Shown here: positions 1 through 6,193 of the stretch, in pieces | Layout: the number at the start of each line of letters is the position of its first letter | Numbering within the stretch: the first letter of the stretch is position 1 | From: Niastella sp. | GTDB taxonomy: Bacteria > Bacteroidota > Bacteroidia > Chitinophagales > Chitinophagaceae | DNA: 13,724 bases | Assembly: GCA_021154515.1 (NCBI GenBank) | Contig: JAJKIL010000036.1 | Coordinates: forward strand, 1-13,724 | Reading direction: 5' to 3' | The notes under the pieces: model-generated | Databases searched by the model: none | What the model saw: only the letters and a program-made list of their open reading frames with translations | What the model was told of the DNA's origin: nothing | Position numbers and translations under genes: made by a program

Positions 1-357
1 ACAGAAAATATTAGAGAGAATACCAGTGCCAAAACAGATAAGCATCCCAAGCAACATGGGATCAAAATTTTTGGATACCGGAATGCCGGAATAAGTGGCG
101 CCTAACAGGTCGAAGAACAAGCCGGCATAGGCCCATTCTTTTATTGTTTTCAGTCCGGGAATTAGAATAGCAATAGAGCCAAACAGCTTGGCATAACCAG
201 TGAAAGGAATAAAGTAGATGGGGAAGCCAAGACCATCATGTATAAGTCCAATGGCATCTTTGTTTACCACTATGCTGGCATAAGAAGAAAACAGCATGAG
301 TGCTGCAAACAACAGGGTGAATACCCAGTACAGAATGTTGATTGTTTTCGGTTTCAT
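1..357 (-). CDS. DoxX-like small membrane protein (partial, C-terminus outside window)
   Basis: The minus-strand reading frame opens with ATG at 357-355 (MKPKTINILYWVF...) and runs 119 codons without a stop to the window edge, so the C-terminus is missing. The product is very hydrophobic: one membrane segment at about residues 7-25, then hydrophobic stretches around residues 48-70 (ending near FGSIAILIPGLKTIKEWAYAG), about 75-85 and about 100-118. The pattern of a first helix, a loop carrying a GFP.YFIPFTGYAKLFG-type stretch and a GLKTIKEWAYAG turn is typical of DoxX-like (DoxX_2) proteins of Bacteroidota. Those are four-helix inner-membrane proteins of about 120-140 residues whose biochemical role is poorly defined. 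The gene lies 47 bases downstream of the GH130 gene on the same strand and may be co-transcribed with it, although the two functions have no obvious link. Family assignment is by recognition of the sequence pattern. Confidence 0.75.
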   Translation of the reverse strand, partial: MKPKTINILYWVFTLLFAALMLFSSYASIVVNKDAIGLIHDGLGFPIYFIPFTGYAKLFGSIAILIPGLKTIKEWAYAGLFFDLLGATYSGIPVSKNFDPMLLGMLICFGTGILSNIFC

Positions 358-404
358 CGTTAGTTGGTTTTAATGAATATAAATAAAATTGGTAAAATAT
401 TTGT

Positions 405-1514
405 CTACTTTCCCGGCTCATACACCGCCACGCCAACCCGGCTATCGGCACAGCCATAATACAGGAACCATTTGTTGTGAAAAAATACCAGTCCTTCAAC
501 AAACACAGTGCCTGCCGGATATTGCCCGCTTTTTTCAAATGGAGCGGTGGGCACAAAAAATGGTTTATCCAACCGGCCAATCACTTTTGTGGGGTCGTTC
601 ACATCGAACAATACCTGTCCGGCGGCATAAGTATTGGCGGTATAGGCCGTGTCTCTTCCTGCACCGGGTTTGTTCTTGCCATTGTACAGTAACAGGATGC
701 CTTTAGCCGTTATAATGGCCGGTGGGCCACATTCGGTGAGATCGCTATCGAAGTAATTTGGTCTGGTTCTAACCACAGCTTTCAATTCGTCTTTTTCATC
801 GAGCATCGGTTCCCAGTTTATGAGGTCGTTGCTGGTGGCGATGTTCATGAAGCGTTCCCCCCAATACATCATGTATTTGCCGTTCACTTTGGCGATCACC
901 TGGCGGCCGTTCACCAGTTTGGTAACAATAGAGGCCGACTTGCTGGCCAGATCCTTAAACCGGCCCTGGTAAGCCTTGTAAAAGGCAGGGCCATGTTTGG
1001 TCCAGCTGGTGAGGTTGGTGGAAGTAGCCACCGCCAGCCGGGGCACTTTCTTGTTCCATTGCGTGTACAGCATAACGTAGGTGCCGGTTTCTGTTACGGC
1101 AATGCGCGGGTCTTCACAACCACCGGGCCATTCAAATTCCTGTTGGTTGTCGTTGGTGGGGAATAGTACAGGTGTTGGCCGGCGTTTCATGGTAAGTCCG
1201 TTGCTGCTTTCTGCAAGCCCCAGTCTGGAGGTTCGTTCACCAATCCCTTCACCGGATCTGTCCTCAGCCCGGTAGATCACATAAATTTTATCGTTTCGGA
1301 TGGTGGCAGCGGGGTTAAACACATCATTAGCTTCCCATGCCACCTGTGTCTTGTTCATGGGGTCACGGAAAGTACTTTTGGGATTGGGTGACAGAACAGG
1401 ATTCACATTGGCAGGGCGAACAAACGGCCCAAATGTCCAGTCGGACATTTGCTCCTGTCCCATGATGGGTATGGAACTGATCAAAAAAACAAGGGCGGCA
1501 AGCATTCGTTTCAT
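405..1514 (-). CDS. Secreted glycoside hydrolase family 130-like protein (beta-mannosidase / mannoside phosphorylase family)
   Basis: From the chosen start the protein has 369 residues. The frame could open 33 bases further upstream at 1547, but the ATG at 1514 gives a clean signal peptide (MKRMLAALVFLISSIPIMGQ), so I prefer it. The mature part looks like a five-bladed beta-propeller of GH130: ANDVFNPAA at about 62-70, YRAEDRSG at 81-88, the family-typical GGCEDPR at 131-137 (D135 is expected to be the catalytic acid by analogy), ECGPPAII at 241-248 and YYGCADSRVGVA near the C-terminus. GH130 enzymes cleave beta-mannosides either by phosphorolysis or, in some secreted Bacteroides members, by hydrolysis of beta-1,2-mannosides. 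Export argues for hydrolysis here, because phosphorylases normally work in the cytoplasm; that is inference, and I did not check the phosphate-binding residues. The gene is divergent from the Tat-exported toroid protein, and the two may act on the same glycan. Family assignment is good, exact substrate unknown. Confidence 0.85.
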   Translation of the reverse strand: MKRMLAALVFLISSIPIMGQEQMSDWTFGPFVRPANVNPVLSPNPKSTFRDPMNKTQVAWEANDVFNPAATIRNDKIYVIYRAEDRSGEGIGERTSRLGLAESSNGLTMKRRPTPVLFPTNDNQQEFEWPGGCEDPRIAVTETGTYVMLYTQWNKKVPRLAVATSTNLTSWTKHGPAFYKAYQGRFKDLASKSASIVTKLVNGRQVIAKVNGKYMMYWGERFMNIATSNDLINWEPMLDEKDELKAVVRTRPNYFDSDLTECGPPAIITAKGILLLYNGKNKPGAGRDTAYTANTYAAGQVLFDVNDPTKVIGRLDKPFFVPTAPFEKSGQYPAGTVFVEGLVFFHNKWFLYYGCADSRVGVAVYEPGK

Positions 1515-1647
1515 ACAATAAGTTTGAGTACTGAGTTGATACGTCAATTATACGTCAACCCGTTTTAAGGATTTCTTTTATATGTATTTTAATAAACGGA
1601 TAGATCAATAGCTGGCTCAATGTTACTAAGTTCGCTAAAAAAACAGT
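1515..1647. promoter_or_regulatory. Divergent intergenic region with phased direct repeat (candidate operator)
   Basis: This AT-rich 133-base gap separates the start codons of the GH130 gene (minus) and the Tat-exported protein gene (plus), so it must hold both promoters unless transcription enters from elsewhere. The nonamer ATACGTCAA occurs at 1539-1547 and again at 1550-1558, a period of 11 bases or about one helical turn. The first copy also lies inside the interrupted inverted repeat TTGA-N4-TCAA (1536-1547). Such phased repeats next to a start are typical of regulator binding sites. I found no exact TAnnTTTG element; TATAATTG read on the minus strand, inside the repeat, matches 7 of 8 positions. 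Neither start has a clear Shine-Dalgarno sequence. Confidence 0.4.
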
Positions 1648-3570
1648 ATGAGCAGGCAGGTGTCACGACGGAAGTTTATTATAACTACTGCAACGGGTGG
1701 AGTGGGATTGGCGATGGGCAATATTAACCGGTTGGCGGCAGCAGTTGCCAGTCCGTTTTCAGGGGGTGATGAATTGTATGCGCTCAGCAACTCGCTTTCT
1801 GCTACCTGGGCTTCCACCTTATTGGGCCTGCAAATAAAAGATAAATCGCAGGGAGCCGACTATGGCGGTCTTCGCTGTCCGGGCACCCAACACATTTACG
1901 GCCGCATAGGCGATACCATTTATCCTTTTATGCATATGGCCCGCCGTACGGGCGATAGCCGCTACCTGGATGCTGCCGTGTTGCTGTTTCGCTGGATAGA
2001 GACCAATGTAAGTCAGCCCGATGGTTCCTGGCTTAATGAACCAAACGACAAATGGAAAGGCATTACCGCTTTTACGATAATCGCTTTGAGTGAGGCCATC
2101 CTTAATCATGGCGAACTGATGGACCCCGCGTTTAAAAGCGCCATAAACGACAGACTGGCCAAAGCAGGGGAATTCATTCATGCCAACTTTAATATCGACT
2201 TCGGCAATATCAATTATCCCATCTCCGGCGCCTATGCATTGTCATTGTTAGGCACCATACAGGATAATCCAAAGTTCAAACAAAAGGGCAGGGTGCTTAC
2301 TCAACAGGCGATGAAATTCTTCAGCCGCAACAATCATTTATTATTTGGCGAAGGCACGCCTTATTATGAAGCCAGTAAAAAAGGTTGTTTCTCCGTTGAT
2401 CTGGGATACAATGTAGAAGAGTCGTTGCCCAACCTGGCCTTATATGGTTTGTTGAATAAAGATGAAGAACTGTTGACAATGGTCACGGCCTCATTACAAA
2501 CGCATATGGAATTTATGCTGCCCGATGGCGGCTGGGACAACAGCTGGGGCACCCGCAATTATAAATGGACTTATTGGGGAAGCCGCACCAGCGATGGCTG
2601 TCAGCCGGCTTATGCGTTGCTGGCTGATCGCGATCCCCGCTTTTACCGCGTTGCATTAAAAAACACGCAATTGCTACAACAGTGCACCGTGAACGGATTG
2701 CTGATGGGTGGTCTGCATTATAACACGCATCACGTGCCGGTAAGTATGCACCATACTTTCTGTCATATAAAAGCGCTCACCACCATACTGGATCATGAGC
2801 GGCCAACACTCCGGCAAGATGGAAAAGGCATCCCTCGCGAAAGCAGGTATGGCCTGCGTTTTTTTGAAGACATTCAAACCTGGCTGATCGCTACGGGAAA
2901 ATTCAGGGCTACGGTAACCGGTTACGACCGCGAATACAAAGCCATGCACAATGGCCATGCCTCGGGTGGTGCGCTCACCATGTTGTGGCACGAACAAACC
3001 GGGCCGCTGCTGGTGGCCAGTATGAATAGCTATCAATTGGTAGAAGCCGGTAATATGCAGTCAGATACTGATCCGCATAACATGGCACTGACACCCCGCG
3101 TTGAATTGAGCAGTAACGGCGTTACCTATATGAACATATGCCATCTCGATGCAACCGTTACGGCCAGTGAAACCGGATCTGCAATAATTATCCGGGCCAG
3201 CAGCCGGTTGGTAGATCAGGACCAGAAAGATCCGGCGGAGGGACCGGTATATTGCCATACAGAATACATATTCACCCCGAATAAAATAACACTTACCCTG
3301 CGCTGTGATAAAGTACCTGACGTTTACAAAAACAATATCCGCATCGTAGTGCCGGTGATCTCCGCCTCAACAGAGAAAGTACAAACAACCGGCCACAACA
3401 AAATTACCATTCAAAAAAACAAAGCCCGGGTTACGATCACTTCCGGTCAACCGCTCACCCGGTTGGAAACCACCGGTAGTCGCGTTTTCAACTTTGTGCC
3501 CGGCCTGGAAGCGATCCCGCTTGCTATTAACGGGCACGCTGGCACAATTGATATTTCCGTAAAGGAGTAA
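1648..3570 (+). CDS. Tat-exported alpha/alpha-toroid protein, polysaccharide-lyase-like
   Basis: The 640-residue product begins with a twin-arginine signal: SRRKFI at residues 6-11, then a weakly hydrophobic, Ala/Gly-rich stretch to about residue 35, pointing to folded export through Tat. Residues about 50-385 are alpha-helical and rich in aromatic and glycine turns, as in (alpha/alpha) toroid folds: IYGRIGDTIYPFMHMARRTG at 83-102, NINYPISGAYALSLLG at 187-202, DLGYNVEESLPNLALYGLL at 251-269, LPDGGWDNSWGTRNYKWTYW at 291-310 and a His-rich stretch at 357-373. The last 250 residues look all-beta. This two-part layout matches heparinase II/III-type and related lyases, where Asn, Tyr and His residues do the chemistry; N188, Y190, Y254 and H373 are candidates, but that is my guess. 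I cannot name a lyase family. It could instead be a toroid-fold hydrolase. Its divergent GH130 neighbour supports a glycan-degrading role. The start is the first ATG and places the Tat motif normally. Confidence 0.7.
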   Translation: MSRQVSRRKFIITTATGGVGLAMGNINRLAAAVASPFSGGDELYALSNSLSATWASTLLGLQIKDKSQGADYGGLRCPGTQHIYGRIGDTIYPFMHMARRTGDSRYLDAAVLLFRWIETNVSQPDGSWLNEPNDKWKGITAFTIIALSEAILNHGELMDPAFKSAINDRLAKAGEFIHANFNIDFGNINYPISGAYALSLLGTIQDNPKFKQKGRVLTQQAMKFFSRNNHLLFGEGTPYYEASKKGCFSVDLGYNVEESLPNLALYGLLNKDEELLTMVTASLQTHMEFMLPDGGWDNSWGTRNYKWTYWGSRTSDGCQPAYALLADRDPRFYRVALKNTQLLQQCTVNGLLMGGLHYNTHHVPVSMHHTFCHIKALTTILDHERPTLRQDGKGIPRESRYGLRFFEDIQTWLIATGKFRATVTGYDREYKAMHNGHASGGALTMLWHEQTGPLLVASMNSYQLVEAGNMQSDTDPHNMALTPRVELSSNGVTYMNICHLDATVTASETGSAIIIRASSRLVDQDQKDPAEGPVYCHTEYIFTPNKITLTLRCDKVPDVYKNNIRIVVPVISASTEKVQTTGHNKITIQKNKARVTITSGQPLTRLETTGSRVFNFVPGLEAIPLAINGHAGTIDISVKE

Positions 3571-3874
3571 GCATGTTATTGCTTTCGGGTGAGCCCGCTT
3601 TCTATTTAATTAAAATACGGGAAAAACACCTTTTTTTTAAAACAGGTAGTTGTACGCACGAAGCGTTACATGGAAAGTTGTTATTTTGAACCATCATCAG
3701 CTGTATCAATTACTTTGATCAGCAACCTTCAAAAATCCCTGTTATTACCTGTTAAAGATCAATTTTAAGGTCGTTCTATCTTCAACGGATAGCCGTTACA
3801 TTCTGCTAGTAGCATTTGTTTTCGATTTCATTTGCGATCAGTTTTAGGATACCATGAATTTTAAATAATGACCA
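3571..3874 (+). promoter_or_regulatory. Intergenic region upstream of the three-gene cassette
   Basis: This 304-base gap contains no convincing gene. Near its left end a short CGGG-TGAG-CCCG hairpin (3586-3597) followed by a T-rich stretch could be a weak terminator for the Tat-protein gene; the stem is only 4 bp, so I do not list it separately. The centre carries a candidate promoter (3685-3717). At the right end AGGA (3846-3849) precedes a four-codon frame, ATG AAT TTT AAA TAA (3854-3868), which stops just before the start of the next gene. The region is AT-rich and otherwise unremarkable. Confidence 0.5.
3685..3717 (+). promoter_or_regulatory. Candidate Bacteroidota-type promoter for the cassette
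   Basis: TTTG at 3685-3688 is followed, 21 bases later, by TTACTTTG at 3710-3717. The Bacteroidota consensus is TTG, a 17-23 base spacer, then TAnnTTTG; the -7 element here matches 7 of 8 positions (T instead of A at the second). If used, transcripts would have a leader of roughly 150 bases before the ATG at 3875. This is a pattern match only. Confidence 0.3.
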
Positions 3875-6193
3875 ATGATTACACAAATTATTGGGGCATG
3901 CTCCTTTGTCATGATCTTTCATGCAGGGGCATATTCCCAAAACTGTCCGGCTGGCGGGAGTGGCCCCGACTATTCCGGGAAAAACCTTACCGATTCCAAT
4001 TTTACTACACTATCAGCCAATGCACTGGTGGGAGCGAACTTTTCCAATGCAATACTCAGTGGCGCACAATTTCAAAATGTAAATCTAACCAACGCCAATT
4101 TTACCGGCGCCATCATGCGCCGGTCGGCAAAGGGAGTAACCGATCTGAGCGGGGCTCAACTGGACCATACCTGTTTCCAACATGCGCAAATGGACAGCGC
4201 CAATTTACAGTTCGCTGTTTTTAAAGCTACTGATCTTTCCAATGCCAGCCTGCTGGCTGCCGATTTCGGACCGCTGATGACCATTCAGCCTTCTGGCGAT
4301 GATCTAAGAACCAAATTTAATTTCACCACCACCGATTTTAACCATTTCCCTATTAATAACTGGCCCGCAGCCTATTGGTCGTATACAGATCTCAGTAATT
4401 GCCGCATTTCCGGTCTCAACTCCCAGAACTTCAGTTTTAAAGGCAAAAATATCAGCGGGGCCATTTTAAAGGCCATGAATTTCGCCAATTTCGATTTCCG
4501 GCATTGCGTAATGACAGGCGCTGATCTTTCCGGGGCCACGCTTAATTATGCGCAAATGGACAGCAGCATCATGGACCAGGTAAAACTGGTTGGCGCTAAA
4601 CTGAATTATACCCAACTTACCGGGGTGAGTTTTTACAACCCGGCCAATACAGGTAAGATAGCCGATCTTTCAGGGGCGGGACTCAACAATGCCACCCTGC
4701 ACCGCAGCAATTTCAGCTTTACCAATATGCGCGGGGCCACGCTGTTAGGCGCAACCGCCGACAGCTGTGTGTTCAATTATGCCAATTTTCAATCAGACAC
4801 CAGCTATAACGTGGCCAACTTTTCCGGCGCCAATCTTAACTATGCTTCATTCAGTTCGGCGCAGCTCAACGGCGTTAATTTATCCAATGCGTATATCGTT
4901 AACGGAAATTTCAATAACCTAACGCTGATGAGCACCAATTTCAGCTATTCTATTATGCCGGGCGCCGTTTTTCAACAAAGCGTACTGGAGGGCGTGTTTT
5001 TTACCAATGCTGTTTTACAGAATGCCAATTTTATTTCCGCCACTATAAAAAACACACCCAATGGAGGGGCAGGGGTCGACTTCTCCTGTACCCAACTGGG
5101 CGGAGCTAATTTTTCCAATGCTACTGTTACCCAGGCCAATTTCTCCAATGCGGTTATGCTGGTGGCAGATTCCTGTTGTAAAGAACTCGATGGTAGTTTT
5201 TGCGGCATAGTAGCTATTAATCAACAGGGTTATGGTGCAACGGTATTTCCGGAATTGAAGAATAAGGTGGGTTGCCCCAATGGCGACCTCGATACCTGTC
5301 ATGGGCAGCAATGGGTGGTGCCCGGCTGGCGTACCGCCAATTGCAATCCGCAGCACGTGACCCAGATCGTTTGGTTTAAACCCAATTGCGGTGGAAGCGA
5401 TACTACCGGCAGGATCACCTTTGCCGACCCTAACCTACAGGCTTGTTTGGTGAACCAGCTGTTTGGCGGCGATAACAGTAAAGTGATCACCAAAAACATT
5501 GCCGCCCAGGTGCCCTCGCTCAGTTGTCCCTGCAAGGGCATCAGCAATCTCAGCGGGCTGCAGTATTTTACTTCTCTCAGATCGCTCGACCTTTCGTGCA
5601 ATAACCTCACCGATGGTACCTTCTTTGCCCAGTTGCATTCGTTGAATAAATTAAAGGTGAGCGAGAACCGGTTAGTGATGCTGAATTTACAGGGCGTTCC
5701 GGGGATCAATTACCTCGATGCCTCGGACAACGCGCTTACTTCCGTACTGCTGGATGCCGACAGTTATGTCAACTTCCTGGACCTGTCGTACAACAATTTG
5801 TCGCAGCTGGATCTTTCCATTCAAACTGCCCTCAATTATGTTGATCTCTCCAATAATAAGTTAACGAACGTAGGGAATTTTTCGGGGTTCAACAATGTAA
5901 GCACCATCTACCTGCAGAACAATTCACTAAAGACTATCGGCAATATTGCAGGTATCTATAACAACGGTAACGGAAATCTTTTATTCATGGACCTGGCCTG
6001 CAATCTGCCATTTCAATGTAATACGCTGGGGCTCGATAATACGCAGGCAGAAAAAGATTTTCTAAGTCACAGTCTGTGTGGTGTAAACAATTCACCCGGA
6101 TGCAATACCAACCTGTCAACTACAAAACAAACCATTAAAAAACATCTCCCCCATGTACCTAAAAAGAAGAACAACCAATCGCTGCGCAAATAG
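3875..6193 (+). CDS. Secreted pentapeptide-repeat / leucine-rich-repeat fusion protein
   Basis: The 772-residue protein starts with a short hydrophobic signal-like segment ending in AGAYSQ (residue 22), then a Cys-containing CPAGGSG stretch. Residues about 33-428 are pentapeptide repeats of the A(N/D)(F/L)xx type (GANFSNA, NLTNANFTGA, LGGANFSNA), predicted to form a right-handed quadrilateral beta-helix; the run is interrupted at about 131-178. A Cys-rich linker (434-550) follows. Then come an internalin-like cap (FADPNLQACLVNQLF, 516-530) and about six leucine-rich repeats (557-715; LRSLDLSCNNLTD, FLDLSYNNLSQLDLS, YVDLSNNKLTNV). The tail is Lys-rich (about 751-772). Both repeat types usually bind proteins or surfaces, and no catalytic motif is visible. 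The start is fixed by tandem in-frame stops TAA TGA at 3866-3871. The n-region lacks basic residues and there is no Shine-Dalgarno at normal distance, so start usage is somewhat unusual. No T9SS-type C-terminal sorting domain is visible. It is first in an apparent three-gene operon. Biological role unknown. Confidence 0.85.
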   Translation: MITQIIGACSFVMIFHAGAYSQNCPAGGSGPDYSGKNLTDSNFTTLSANALVGANFSNAILSGAQFQNVNLTNANFTGAIMRRSAKGVTDLSGAQLDHTCFQHAQMDSANLQFAVFKATDLSNASLLAADFGPLMTIQPSGDDLRTKFNFTTTDFNHFPINNWPAAYWSYTDLSNCRISGLNSQNFSFKGKNISGAILKAMNFANFDFRHCVMTGADLSGATLNYAQMDSSIMDQVKLVGAKLNYTQLTGVSFYNPANTGKIADLSGAGLNNATLHRSNFSFTNMRGATLLGATADSCVFNYANFQSDTSYNVANFSGANLNYASFSSAQLNGVNLSNAYIVNGNFNNLTLMSTNFSYSIMPGAVFQQSVLEGVFFTNAVLQNANFISATIKNTPNGGAGVDFSCTQLGGANFSNATVTQANFSNAVMLVADSCCKELDGSFCGIVAINQQGYGATVFPELKNKVGCPNGDLDTCHGQQWVVPGWRTANCNPQHVTQIVWFKPNCGGSDTTGRITFADPNLQACLVNQLFGGDNSKVITKNIAAQVPSLSCPCKGISNLSGLQYFTSLRSLDLSCNNLTDGTFFAQLHSLNKLKVSENRLVMLNLQGVPGINYLDASDNALTSVLLDADSYVNFLDLSYNNLSQLDLSIQTALNYVDLSNNKLTNVGNFSGFNNVSTIYLQNNSLKTIGNIAGIYNNGNGNLLFMDLACNLPFQCNTLGLDNTQAEKDFLSHSLCGVNNSPGCNTNLSTTKQTIKKHLPHVPKKKNNQSLRK
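6153..6193 (+). other. 41-base overlap of two consecutive reading frames
   Basis: The ATG at 6153 of the second cassette gene lies inside the Lys-rich 3' end of the first, whose stop codon is at 6191-6193. The frames differ by +1. No alternative ATG is available between this start and the hydrophobic core of the second protein's signal peptide, so the overlap appears real unless a GTG or TTG start is used. Overlap of this size favours coupled translation and fixed stoichiometry of the two products (inference). Confidence 0.65.

Noticed and set aside
389..706. Plus-strand frames opposite the GH130 gene
   Set aside because: They lie entirely within a well-supported gene on the other strand and show no recognisable features.
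3586..3612. Possible terminator after the Tat-exported protein gene
   Set aside because: The stem is only 4 bp and the following tract is interrupted, so it is too weak to call.
3868..4224. Plus-strand 118-codon frame starting seven bases before the pentapeptide gene
   Set aside because: It overlaps the pentapeptide gene in another frame, has no signal peptide or repeat structure, and its composition is random-like.
4972..5356. Minus-strand open frames in the pentapeptide region with repeating LEKLA-like sequence
   Set aside because: These are the reverse reading of the ANFSNA-type repeat codons; the periodicity comes from the sense gene.
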